A DNA stretch of 64,000 nt from Arcobacter sp. LC1 (GTDB taxonomy: Bacteria; Campylobacterota; Campylobacteria; Campylobacterales; Arcobacteraceae). Below the pieces are notes generated by a model. The model saw only the letters and a program-made list of their open reading frames with translations, did not search any database and had not been told where the DNA came from. Location: NCBI GenBank assembly GCA_021378565.1, contig JAACJU010000001.1, positions 351,458-415,457 of the forward strand, read 5' to 3'. The number at the start of each line of letters is the position of its first letter. The stretch's first letter is position 1. The position numbers and the translations under genes are program-made. Positions 54,207 through 62,766 of this stretch are shown piece after piece.

Positions 54207-55382
54207 ATGAAAGAATTAGGAATCGGAGTTATCGGTATGGGTTGGATGGGTGAAGCACATAGTAATGCTTACAACAATGTTAGAGCTAAATTTTCACATT
54301 TAAATGTTTCTCCCAAATTAATAATTTGCTCTGAAATTTTAGAAGAAAGGGCAAAAGAAGCTAAAGAAAAATTTGGCTTTTTAGAATATTCTTGTTCTTG
54401 GAAAGATGTTGTTGATAATCCACAAGTTGATGTAGTGGATATTACAGCACCAAACTCAATGCACCTTGAAATAATAAAATATTGCATTAAAAAAAACAAA
54501 CACATAAGTTGTGAAAAACCATTAGGAGCATTTCCTGATCAAAGTATTGAAGCTTATAATTTGGTTAAAAACTATGATAAACAAACTTCAGTTGGTTACA
54601 ATTATAGATATGCGCCTTTAGTTCAATATGCAAAAGAGTTAATAGAAGATGGTTCTTTAGGAGATTTGTGGTACTTTAAAGGAAGATTTTTTGCATCTTA
54701 CGCTAGTGATGAATTAGGTTTTTATTCTTGGCGTTTTGAAAAAGAAAATGGCTACGGAGTCCTAAGCGATATCATGAGTCATGTTGTTGATATGGCTAAT
54801 TATCTTATGGGTGGAATAAAAGAAGTGAGTGCTGATATGGATACTTTTATTAAAAAAAGACCTAGTGCGCCAAAAGGAGCTAGTCACTTTGGAATTGGAA
54901 GTAAAGATGATAAAATGCTAGATGTTACTAATGATGATTTTTTAAGTTCACTTGTAAAATTTGACTCAGGAGCAAAAGGGCATCTTGATACTTCTAGAGT
55001 TTTTCAAGGTCCATCTTGTGATATGAGTTTTGAAGTTTATGGAAGCAAGGGAAGTATAAAATGGGATTTTGAAGAAATGAATACCTTGCATTTATATTTA
55101 AAAGAAGATACAAAAGATAGCAAAGCTACACTAGGATACAAAAAAATCTATTCAAATCCAAGCCATCCATATCATGCAAATTTTAATCCAGCTGATGGTA
55201 CAGGCTTAGGCTATGAAGATTTAAAAACTATCGAAACAGCAAACTTTTTAAGAAAAATTTTGAATAAAGAGCACAAGCATTTTACAGATTTTAGCGATGC
55301 TAAAAATGTTGGGCATGTTTTAAATGCCATGCTAAAATCAATAAAAAGCAAAAGTTTTGAAAAAGTAGAAGGTAAAAAATAA
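54207..55382 (+). CDS. Gfo/Idh/MocA-family oxidoreductase (probable inositol-isomer dehydrogenase)
   Basis: The 391-residue protein has the Rossmann start IGVIGMGWMGEAHSNAY, a full EKP motif (CEKPLGAF, Lys104), and the catalytic Asp/His in SDIMSHVVDMANYLMG. It also has YNYRYAPLVQYAKELIEDGSLGD, and is clearly different from IolG. In family terms it could oxidise scyllo-, D-chiro- or another inositol, or reduce a keto-inositol (IolX/IolU/IolW types). One base separates it from iolE. Confidence 0.82.
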   Translation: MKELGIGVIGMGWMGEAHSNAYNNVRAKFSHLNVSPKLIICSEILEERAKEAKEKFGFLEYSCSWKDVVDNPQVDVVDITAPNSMHLEIIKYCIKKNKHISCEKPLGAFPDQSIEAYNLVKNYDKQTSVGYNYRYAPLVQYAKELIEDGSLGDLWYFKGRFFASYASDELGFYSWRFEKENGYGVLSDIMSHVVDMANYLMGGIKEVSADMDTFIKKRPSAPKGASHFGIGSKDDKMLDVTNDDFLSSLVKFDSGAKGHLDTSRVFQGPSCDMSFEVYGSKGSIKWDFEEMNTLHLYLKEDTKDSKATLGYKKIYSNPSHPYHANFNPADGTGLGYEDLKTIETANFLRKILNKEHKHFTDFSDAKNVGHVLNAMLKSIKSKSFEKVEGKK

Positions 55383-55407
55383 AAAAATTAATGAAGAAGA
55401 AAACGAG

Positions 55408-57129
55408 ATGAAAAAAAAAGTGATGAAATTAAGAAGTCAAAGATGGTTTAAGCAAAATGATTTAAGAAGTTTTGGACACAGGTCAAGAATGAACCAATTG
55501 GGATATGACTATGAAGAATATGTTGATAAACCAATAATTGCGATTATAAATCCTTGGAATGAGCTAAACACTTGTCATGGACATTTTCCACAAATGGTTC
55601 AAGAAATAAAAAGAGGAATATTAAGCTCAGGTGCATTTCCTGTTGAAATACCAGTTTTAAGCCTAGGAGAACAACTAATAAAACCAACATCTATGATGTT
55701 TAGAAATTTATTAGCCCTTGAAGTTGAAGAAGTTCTTCGTGCTTATCCTGTTGATGGTGCTGTTTTGCTTGGAGGTTGTGACAAAACAACCCCAGGAGTT
55801 TTAATGGGCGCAATTTCTTTTAATATTCCTTTTGTTTATGTACCTGCTGGCGCTATGATTAGAGGAAATTATAAAGGCGAAGTTTTAGGCTCAGGTACTG
55901 ATGTTTGGAAATATTGGGATGAAAAACAAAAGGGAAATTTTAGTGAATGTGAGTGGCGAAAACTTGAACTAGGAATTGCACGTTCAGCTGGAACTTGTAT
56001 GAGCATGGGAACAGCAAGTACAATGATGATTTTAAGTGAAGCACTTGGACTTTGTTTGCCAGCAAGCTCTAGTATTTTAGCAGTAGATTCTGAGCATTCA
56101 AGAATGGCAAGAGCTAGTGGAGTGCAAATTGTAAAACTTGTCGAAGAAGATGTAAAACCAAGAGATATTTTAACTAAGCAATCGTTTGAAAATGCAGTCA
56201 TAACACTAAATGCGATAGGTGGCTCAACAAATGCAGTTATTCATTTAATTGCTCTTGCATTAAGAGCTAAAATTCCCCTTGATTTAGAAGATTTTGAAAG
56301 ATTGAGTAAAAATATTCCACTTATTTTAAATCTGAAACCAAGTGGAAAATATGTCATGGAAGACTTTTTTTATGCAGGTGGAACTTTGGCACTTTTCAAA
56401 GAATTAAAATCAAAACTTCATGATATAAAAACCATAAATCAAAAAAGTTTTTTCAAAAACTATGAAGATGGAGAAATATACAACGAAGATGTAATTACAA
56501 ACTTAGAAAAACCATTCAATACCCTTCCTTCTTTAGCAATTTTAAAAGGAAACTTAGCTCCTGATGGTGCAGTCATCAAACAAAGCGCTTGTTCTAAGCA
56601 TTTATTTAAGCACAAAGGAAAAGCTCTTGTCTTTGATGATATTGAAATTTTAAAAGCTACAATTGATGATGAAAATCTTGATGTTGATGAAAATTCAGTT
56701 TTAGTTTTAAAAAATGCTGGCCCTGTTGGGGCTCCTGGTATGCCTGAGTGGGGGAATTTGCCCTTGCCTAAAAAGCTATTAAAAAAAGGTGTAAAAGATA
56801 TGCTTAGAATTTCTGATGCTAGAATGAGTGGGACTTGTTACGGCTCTTCTATTTTACATGTCGCACCAGAATCATACATTGGTGGAAATCTAGCTTTAGT
56901 TGAAACTGGGGATATAATACATTTTGATCTTGAAAAAAGATTAATTGAAGTTTTATTAAGTGGCGAAGAATTAGAAAAAAGAAGAAAAGCTTACAAGCCA
57001 AAACCACGAGATTATGCAAGTGGCTACACTAAACTTTTTACATCAAGTGTAGGACAAGCAAACAAAGGTTGCGATTTTGACTTTTTAAGTGATGGCGATA
57101 GAGCAAACAAAGAACCAAGAATTTTTTAA
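55408..57129 (+). CDS. IlvD/Edd-family sugar-acid dehydratase (pentonate-dehydratase type)
   Basis: The 573-residue protein has the three cluster cysteines of the sugar-acid dehydratases, Cys56 (NTCHGHF), Cys124 (GGCDKTTPG) and Cys197 (GTCMSMGTAST), at positions close to those of L-arabinonate dehydratase. Other motifs are GSTNAVIHLIA, LVLKNAGPVGAPGMPEWG and ISDARMSGTCYGSSILHVAPES. These enzymes turn 2,3-dihydroxy acids into 2-keto-3-deoxy acids. In this operon I infer 5-deoxyglucarate as substrate, giving 4-hydroxy-2-oxoadipate. It lies inside the iol operon, 11 bases before iolG. Ordinary pentonate dehydratase activity is the alternative. Confidence 0.87.
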   Translation: MKKKVMKLRSQRWFKQNDLRSFGHRSRMNQLGYDYEEYVDKPIIAIINPWNELNTCHGHFPQMVQEIKRGILSSGAFPVEIPVLSLGEQLIKPTSMMFRNLLALEVEEVLRAYPVDGAVLLGGCDKTTPGVLMGAISFNIPFVYVPAGAMIRGNYKGEVLGSGTDVWKYWDEKQKGNFSECEWRKLELGIARSAGTCMSMGTASTMMILSEALGLCLPASSSILAVDSEHSRMARASGVQIVKLVEEDVKPRDILTKQSFENAVITLNAIGGSTNAVIHLIALALRAKIPLDLEDFERLSKNIPLILNLKPSGKYVMEDFFYAGGTLALFKELKSKLHDIKTINQKSFFKNYEDGEIYNEDVITNLEKPFNTLPSLAILKGNLAPDGAVIKQSACSKHLFKHKGKALVFDDIEILKATIDDENLDVDENSVLVLKNAGPVGAPGMPEWGNLPLPKKLLKKGVKDMLRISDARMSGTCYGSSILHVAPESYIGGNLALVETGDIIHFDLEKRLIEVLLSGEELEKRRKAYKPKPRDYASGYTKLFTSSVGQANKGCDFDFLSDGDRANKEPRIF

Positions 57130-57140
57130 AGGATAAGAAA

Positions 57141-58148
57141 ATGATAAATATTGGAATACTCGGAGCTGGGCGTATAGGTAAAGTCCATGTTAAAAGTTTA
57201 AAACAAATTTCAGGAGTATATATAAAAAGTATAGCTGACCCTTATTTAGATGAGGCTTGGGCAAAAACGCAAAATATTAAAAACTGTTATAAAAGTACTG
57301 ATGATATTTTAAATGATGATGAAATAGATGCTGTATATATTTGTACACCAACTGATACGCATGCTGATTTGATTATCCAAGCGGCAAGAAAAAATAAAGC
57401 TATTTTTTGTGAAAAACCTGTGGATATAAACTTAAATAGAATTTTAGAAGTCTCTAAAGTTTTAAAGGAAACTAAAGTATTATGCCATCTTGGATTTAAC
57501 AGAAGATTTGATACTAGCTTTTCAAAATTGGCTAAAGAAGTTGAAGACAAAACTTTAGGAGATATCATAAGCATAAAAATTATTTCAAGAGATTGTGCGG
57601 CTCCGCCTAAGGAATATGTAAAAACTTCAGGTGGTATGTTTTTGGATATGACTATTCATGATTTTGATATGCTAAGATTTATCTCCAAAAAAGAAGTTAA
57701 AGAAGTTTTTGTTAAAGGAGGCTCTTTTGTAAGCTCATATGGAGATATTGATATTGATACTGCTATGATTCATCTTGAACTTGAAGATAAAAGCTTAGCT
57801 TTGATAGAAAATTGCAGAGCTACTACTTTTGGGTATGATCAAAGAATAGAAGTATTTGGTACAAAAGCACAAGGAAAATGCGAAAATATTTTAGAAAATT
57901 CGTTTGAACTTACAAATGATAATGGAAACACACAAGCTAAAGCGCTTGACTTTTTTCTTGAACGTTATGAACAAGCATATTTTAAAGAAAGTCAAGCTTT
58001 TGTTGAAAATATTTTAGATAAAAGAAAAAACTTAGGTGCAAAAATAAATGATTGCTTAGAAGCTACTTTTATAGCTTTGGCTTGTAAAAAGTCTCTTGAG
58101 GAAAAAAGAGCAGTTACTATAGATGAAATTAAAAGGACTATAAAATGA
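57141..58148 (+). CDS. iolG: myo-Inositol 2-dehydrogenase IolG
   Basis: The 335-residue Gfo/Idh/MocA protein has a Rossmann start (IGILGAGRIGKVH), catalytic Lys92 in CEKPVDIN, and Asp169/His173 in FLDMTIHDFDMLRF. The GFNRRFDTSF, RDCAAPPKEYV and TTFGYDQRIEVFGTKA segments match myo-inositol dehydrogenases. It oxidises myo-inositol to scyllo-inosose with NAD. Its stop overlaps the aldehyde dehydrogenase start by four bases. First pathway step, although encoded late in the operon. Confidence 0.93.
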   Translation: MINIGILGAGRIGKVHVKSLKQISGVYIKSIADPYLDEAWAKTQNIKNCYKSTDDILNDDEIDAVYICTPTDTHADLIIQAARKNKAIFCEKPVDINLNRILEVSKVLKETKVLCHLGFNRRFDTSFSKLAKEVEDKTLGDIISIKIISRDCAAPPKEYVKTSGGMFLDMTIHDFDMLRFISKKEVKEVFVKGGSFVSSYGDIDIDTAMIHLELEDKSLALIENCRATTFGYDQRIEVFGTKAQGKCENILENSFELTNDNGNTQAKALDFFLERYEQAYFKESQAFVENILDKRKNLGAKINDCLEATFIALACKKSLEEKRAVTIDEIKRTIK

Positions 58149-59590
58149 AAATGTATAAAGATTATGGATTATACTTAGGAAACAAATGGGAAAAAGGCGA
58201 AGATGGAACTTTTGAAGTGATTAATCCTTGTGATGAAAGTGTTATAGGCTTAGCTCCAAATGCTTCAAAAGCACAAATTACAAAAGCTATTGATTTAGCT
58301 CAAGATTGTGCTAAAACTTGGGGTGCACTTGATGCTTGGCAAAGATGTGAAAAACTTCAAAATGTAGCTACAAATATGAAAAATTCTTTAGAAGATATTG
58401 CTCAGGCTATAAGCCTTGAATCAGGTAAACCACTCGCTCAAGCAAAAAGAGAAGTTCAACTTAGCCTTGAGCAATTCACTTGGTTTGGAGAACAAACAAA
58501 AAGAATAAAAGGACAAATCCTAGAAAGTAGAATTAAAAATACTAAAGTTTATGTAGAATATGAGCCAATAGGAACAGTCGGTGCTTTTTCTTCATGGAAT
58601 TTTCCTGTTTTACTACTGGCTAGAAAAATAGCTCCAGCTCTAGCAGCAAAATGCCCTATTATCATTCGTTCAAGTAAAGAATGTGTTTTAAGTGCTATGA
58701 AATTAATCCAAGCTTGTCATGATGCAGGTTTACCTAAAGGGCTTGTTTCTTTGCTTTGTGGGGACGCAAATACTATTTCAACTATTATTGCAGATGATGA
58801 AAGAGTAAAAAAATTATCTCTTACAGGTTCTAGCTTTGTTGGAAGTGAACTTATAAAACAAAGTGCAAAAACATTTAAAAAAGTAACTATGGAATTAGGC
58901 GGACATGCGCCTGTACTTATTTTTCCTGATGTAAAAAATCTTCAAGAATTAGCAAAAACTTGTTGCTCTGTAAAATTTGCAAATTCTGGTCAAGTTTGCG
59001 TTTCACCTACTAGATTTTATGTTCACAAAGATATTATTGATGAATTTTGTAAATACTTTATAGAAGAAGCAAAAAAAATCAAAATAGGTTCTGGGCTTGA
59101 TGAAAGCACAACTATGGGTCCTTTGATAAACAAAAAAAGACTTGTTGCGATAAAAGAATTCATTACTGAAGTAAAAAATACTAAAGGCGATATTTTACTT
59201 GGAGGTAAAGAAGCAGCAGGTTTTAGTAAAGGATATTATTTTGAACCTACGATTATAAGAGATTTAGAAGATTGCTCAAAACTTTTATGTGATGAAATTT
59301 TTGGACCAATTGCACTTATTCAAACTTTTAGCACTTTTGATGAAGTTATCAAAAAAGCAAACTCAACAGCTTATGGCTTGGCATCTTACGCTTTTACTTC
59401 ATCACTTGAACTTGCAAATAAATGCCAAAGTGAAATATCATCTGGAATGGTGGGGATTAATAGCTTTGCACTAGCTGCTGCTGAGATTCCTTTTGGAGGA
59501 ATAAAAGCTAGTGGATTTGGTAGAGAAAGTGGAGAACTTGGTATGACTGAGTATTTAAACACAAAAATTATAACCATGCAAACTTCTTAA
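58145..59590 (+). CDS. NAD(P)-dependent aldehyde dehydrogenase (semialdehyde-dehydrogenase type)
   Basis: The 481-residue protein has full aldehyde dehydrogenase features: PIGTVGAFSSWNFPVLLLARKIAPAL, LTGSSFVGSELI, base Glu250 (TMELGGHAP), nucleophile Cys285 (NSGQVCVSPTRF) and EIFGPIALI. The NAD-site 'KPSE' motif reads RSSKE, a variation. It resembles succinate- and alpha-ketoglutarate-semialdehyde dehydrogenases. Here I infer oxidation of the aldehyde of 5-deoxyglucuronate to 5-deoxyglucarate, in place of IolB isomerisation. Coupled to iolG by ATGA overlap and to the aldolase by an 8-base gap. Confidence 0.87.
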   Translation: MKMYKDYGLYLGNKWEKGEDGTFEVINPCDESVIGLAPNASKAQITKAIDLAQDCAKTWGALDAWQRCEKLQNVATNMKNSLEDIAQAISLESGKPLAQAKREVQLSLEQFTWFGEQTKRIKGQILESRIKNTKVYVEYEPIGTVGAFSSWNFPVLLLARKIAPALAAKCPIIIRSSKECVLSAMKLIQACHDAGLPKGLVSLLCGDANTISTIIADDERVKKLSLTGSSFVGSELIKQSAKTFKKVTMELGGHAPVLIFPDVKNLQELAKTCCSVKFANSGQVCVSPTRFYVHKDIIDEFCKYFIEEAKKIKIGSGLDESTTMGPLINKKRLVAIKEFITEVKNTKGDILLGGKEAAGFSKGYYFEPTIIRDLEDCSKLLCDEIFGPIALIQTFSTFDEVIKKANSTAYGLASYAFTSSLELANKCQSEISSGMVGINSFALAAAEIPFGGIKASGFGRESGELGMTEYLNTKIITMQTS

Positions 59591-59598
59591 GGATTAAC

Positions 59599-60381
59599 AT
59601 GAAAAATATTAGTTTATGTAAAAAATGGGCTAAAAATCAAGGCACGATAAACGCTTGGCTTAGCATGCCCTGCGCTTTTAGTGCTGAACTTATCGGAAAA
59701 GCTGGATTTGATAGCATTACAATAGATATACAGCACGGCTTGATATCTTATGAAAACGCCTTAAATATGTTTCAAGCTATGAGTTCTTCAAAAAGTGAAC
59801 TTATGGCTAGAGTACCTTGGTTAAATCCTAGTGATATAATGAAAGTTTTAGATGCAGGTGCAAGAGGTATAATTTGCCCTATGGTTAATACCAAAGAAGA
59901 TGCACAAAAATTAGTATCTTATTCTTATTATCCTCCACTTGGCACTAGAAGTTTTGGGCCTACTAGAGCTAAGTATTTTTTGAATGATTATGCAAAAGAC
60001 GCAAATTCTAGTTTGCTTATTATTGCTATGATTGAAACTGCAGAGGCATTAGAAAACTTAGAAGATATTTTAAGTGTTGAAGGGATTGATGGTATTTACA
60101 TAGGTCCTGCAGATTTATCTTTAAATCTTGGCAAAGAACCAGCTTTTGACAAAGAAGATGAATTTATTTTAAAAACTATAAAGCATATTTTAAAAGAAGC
60201 AAAAAAGCACAATAAATTTGCAGGAATTCATAACGCTACTGTAGAATATGGACAAAAAATGCTTAAACTTGGTTTTGATTTTATTTCAGTATCTTCAGAT
60301 GCAAACTTCATAATTCAAGGAGCAAATGCCGTTATCTCAAAATTTAACGATAAAGAAGCCACTAAATCAAAAACATACTGA
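59599..60381 (+). CDS. HpcH/HpaI-family 4-hydroxy-2-oxo-acid aldolase
   Basis: This 260-residue class II pyruvate aldolase has all catalytic positions of HpaI: His46 (TIDIQHGL), Arg71 (MARVPW), metal ligands Glu146 (AMIETAEALENL) and Asp172 (GIYIGPADLSLNLG). It also has YYPPLGTRSFGPTRA. HpaI cleaves 4-hydroxy-2-oxoheptanedioate to pyruvate and succinate semialdehyde. The one-carbon-shorter 4-hydroxy-2-oxoadipate would give pyruvate and malonate semialdehyde, the MmsA substrate. It is the last gene of the inositol operon and replaces the missing IolJ in my reading. Confidence 0.89.
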   Translation: MKNISLCKKWAKNQGTINAWLSMPCAFSAELIGKAGFDSITIDIQHGLISYENALNMFQAMSSSKSELMARVPWLNPSDIMKVLDAGARGIICPMVNTKEDAQKLVSYSYYPPLGTRSFGPTRAKYFLNDYAKDANSSLLIIAMIETAEALENLEDILSVEGIDGIYIGPADLSLNLGKEPAFDKEDEFILKTIKHILKEAKKHNKFAGIHNATVEYGQKMLKLGFDFISVSSDANFIIQGANAVISKFNDKEATKSKTY

Positions 60382-60414
60382 GACTTAGTTTAAAACCAAA
60401 TGGCAATAAAAATA

Positions 60415-60423
60415 TGCTATAAT
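60415..60423 (+). promoter_or_regulatory. Extended -10 promoter for the glycosyltransferase
   Basis: TGCTATAAT, an extended -10, lies 19 bases upstream of the ATG, after the end of the inositol operon. Confidence 0.5.
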
Positions 60424-60442
60424 AAGCAAAAAAAGAAGTCTT

Positions 60443-61387
60443 ATGTCAAAAATTAGTATTGTAGTACCAATTTACAATACAGCGCCTTATCTAAAACAGT
60501 GCTTTGATAGTCTTTTAGCGGTGGATTTTGACAAAGAGCTCATACTTATAAACGATGGCTCAAGTGATAATTCACTTGATATTATAAAGTCATATCTAAA
60601 AAAATATCCTAAAGAGATTATTCTAATTGATAAAAATAATGAAGGTCAAGGTGAAGCTAGAAATAATGGAATAAAACAAGCAAGTGGAGAATATATTAGC
60701 TTTATTGATAGCGATGATTTTGTAGATACAAAAAAATATGAGACTTTTATTAATCTTTCATTTAAAAGCAATGCAGATATTTGCTTCGCAGATGGAAGAC
60801 TTTATGGAGAAAAATTGCATAATAAACTCTTATCAAGAAAATTTTATTTTAAAAATAAAAATAATAAAAAAATCCTAACAGGCCTTAAATACTTAGAAGA
60901 TTCTGTAAAACTCCATTCTGTTAGGCCTGAAGCTTGGCTTGGAATATATAAAAAGAATTTTTTAATTTATAATAATTTATTTTTTAAAGCAAAAATTATA
61001 TATGAAGACAATTTATTTTTCTTTTCTACCCTTTGTCTTGCAAAAAAAGTAATTTACTTTAAGCATGATTTTTATTTTTATAGAAAAAGAGAAGGTAGTA
61101 TAATGTCAAAAAAAGTCTCGCTTCACTCTTTGCAAAGTTTATGCTCTATTAGTAAATGCGAAAGACAAACAATTCAAAACAATAATCTAAAATCTCGTTA
61201 TTTAAATTCTATGCCACTTTCCGAACTTTGGGCTATGTACAAAAGTAAAAGAGCGATAAATAAAAAAGAATTTTTTGAAGTGTTAAAACTTTTGCATTTT
61301 AATCTAAAAGGCTATAAAAGAATAATAATTTTATTATTTAAATTAAAAAAGCTAGAAGATATTGATTATATGGATAAAAATGACTAA
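60443..61387 (+). CDS. Family 2 glycosyltransferase
   Basis: The 314-residue GT-A glycosyltransferase starts ISIVVPIYNTAPYLKQCFDSLL. It has INDGSSDNS, NNEGQGEARNNGI and the DxD-type FIDSDDFVD, followed by a region with YEDNLFFFSTLC. It transfers a sugar from a nucleotide donor, probably for LOS, capsule or glycoprotein glycans. The isolated position gives no pathway. It is more A+T-rich and Lys/Asn-rich in its C-terminal half, which could indicate transfer. Confidence 0.87.
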   Translation: MSKISIVVPIYNTAPYLKQCFDSLLAVDFDKELILINDGSSDNSLDIIKSYLKKYPKEIILIDKNNEGQGEARNNGIKQASGEYISFIDSDDFVDTKKYETFINLSFKSNADICFADGRLYGEKLHNKLLSRKFYFKNKNNKKILTGLKYLEDSVKLHSVRPEAWLGIYKKNFLIYNNLFFKAKIIYEDNLFFFSTLCLAKKVIYFKHDFYFYRKREGSIMSKKVSLHSLQSLCSISKCERQTIQNNNLKSRYLNSMPLSELWAMYKSKRAINKKEFFEVLKLLHFNLKGYKRIIILLFKLKKLEDIDYMDKND

Positions 61388-61447
61388 GGCTTCAAACTTC
61401 TCTTATTTTAATTTTGTGTCCCAAGCCATCTTCTATAAAAAATAAAA

Positions 61448-62134
61448 CTACATAAGTCTATATCCTACTCCTGAAAGATTAAACACAATATCAGTAGGCA
61501 ATTTTTTTCGCAAATTTCTAACCAAAGAACGAAGCGCAGAATCTGTCATCACAGAATTTTCCCAAACATTTTTTTCTAATTCTATATAAGTAACTATTCG
61601 ATTTTGATTTGAGATTAATAATTCAAGAAAAACTAATTCTTTTTTATTTAGTTTCACTACTTCATCTTTATATTTTAACTCTCTTTTATCATAATCATAA
61701 AAATAATCTTCATCAACACCTAGCTTAACTTTTTTGTTCAAAGCAAAAACTTTGATACATTTTTCAAGCGCTTCAAATAATTCATCTAAATCAATAGGTT
61801 TTACAATATATTTTTCCATTTTAAGCTCAACTGCTTCAAGTAAATAATCTTTATCGGTATGAGCAGTTAGCATAATAATGGGTATTTTTGTATCTTCTTT
61901 TCTTATTTTTTGAACTAAGCTAATGCCGTCTAAATTTGGCATATGAATATCTGTAAGTATAATATCTGGTTGTTTTTCTTTATATATTTTAAAGGCTTCT
62001 TCTCCATCACTTGCTTCAAAAATTTCTTTTGTATAGTACCTCAAAGAATCAGCAATATTTTTTCTAATACCAATTTCATCTTCTGCGTATAGCAAAGTCA
62101 TATTTTTTAAGTCTTGTAAAAATTTAGCTTCCAT
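61448..62134 (-). CDS. OmpR-family response regulator
   Basis: The 228-residue protein has a receiver with acidic residues AEDE, phospho-acceptor Asp in DIILTDIHMPNLDG (near 58), Thr in MLTAHTDK and Lys in KYIVKPIDLDEL. A C-terminal winged helix follows (LNKKELVFLELLISNQNRIVTYIELEKNVWENS; LRSLVRNLRKKLP; SGVGYRL). No kinase adjoins it within the window. It lies downstream of the cytochrome and torA copy 2 genes and may control TMAO/DMSO respiration, or pair with the orphan kinase at 42863-44551. Both are inference. Confidence 0.87.
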   Translation of the reverse strand: MEAKFLQDLKNMTLLYAEDEIGIRKNIADSLRYYTKEIFEASDGEEAFKIYKEKQPDIILTDIHMPNLDGISLVQKIRKEDTKIPIIMLTAHTDKDYLLEAVELKMEKYIVKPIDLDELFEALEKCIKVFALNKKVKLGVDEDYFYDYDKRELKYKDEVVKLNKKELVFLELLISNQNRIVTYIELEKNVWENSVMTDSALRSLVRNLRKKLPTDIVFNLSGVGYRLM

Positions 62135-62182
62135 AAAAATCCTTTAATATATATAAGGTTAATTCTATCCTATGGTTACTTT

Positions 62183-62200
62183 CCAAGTCCTAAGACTTGG
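62183..62200 (-). terminator. Hairpin after the cytochrome gene
   Basis: CCAAGTC/GACTTGG form a 7-bp stem with a 4-base loop 10 bases after the cytochrome stop (minus strand). No clear U run follows, so it may stabilise or partly terminate the torA-cytochrome transcript. Confidence 0.4.
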
Positions 62201-62209
62201 TAGTAAAGA

Positions 62210-62764
62210 TTATTTTGAACGAACAATTCCGTTTTTAGCATTTGATTTTAAATATCTTAATAATGCAGATGCTTCTTCAGGGCTTATTTGTGCTCTAATT
62301 TTCATAGGTGCAAAAAGTGCTTCCCATTCTTTCATACTGTGATCTTCAACGATTCTCTCAGCGTGACATTGAGTACAAGTATCTTCATAGAAATCTTGTT
62401 CATCAGCCCAAAGACCATCATGATCTGTTGTTAACAATGAAGATGCTACTGTTCCTGTTAATTTAACTTTGTTTCCACCTTCTTTTGATATGGTAAAACC
62501 ATTATTCAAAGTAGCAATAACCAAAGATTCACCTTTTGAAAAATATATTTTTTTTCCATTTTGAAAACCATTTACAGCAATAGTTGAAACTTTTGCATCT
62601 TTTTTTACAACTGTTACAGCAATACCGATATATAATTGTGCTGTTTTACCATTACTTGCTTTTAAAACTGTATTTTTTGAAATATAAGTTTTACCTGTTG
62701 CTGCATAAGAAAAAGTTCCTAGCAATAATCCTAAAGTTAATATACCTTTTACTAATTTGTTCAT
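62210..62764 (-). CDS. Monohaem c-type cytochrome, electron donor to TorA (Cj0265c-like)
   Basis: The 184-residue protein has a signal peptide (VKGILTLGLLLGTFSYA), an extended N-terminal domain without cofactor motifs, and one haem site CTQCH (Cys130, Cys133, His134) in a C-terminal cytochrome c domain. Met144 and Met154 are candidate axial ligands. C. jejuni Cj0265c, which pairs with the TorA-like Cj0264c, has this layout. The gap to torA copy 2 is 2 bases, so they form an operon and the cytochrome feeds electrons to the reductase in the periplasm. Confidence 0.85.
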   Translation of the reverse strand: MNKLVKGILTLGLLLGTFSYAATGKTYISKNTVLKASNGKTAQLYIGIAVTVVKKDAKVSTIAVNGFQNGKKIYFSKGESLVIATLNNGFTISKEGGNKVKLTGTVASSLLTTDHDGLWADEQDFYEDTCTQCHAERIVEDHSMKEWEALFAPMKIRAQISPEEASALLRYLKSNAKNGIVRSK

Positions 62765-62766
62765 TT

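Noticed and set aside
55408-60381. Reading the dehydratase, aldolase and aldehyde dehydrogenase simply as a pentose (Weimberg/Dahms) pathway
   Set aside because: There is no pentose dehydrogenase or lactonase beside them, they interleave with iolG and share its operon with 4-8 base junctions, and the predicted inositol chemistry uses all of them. Kept as the alternative hypothesis.
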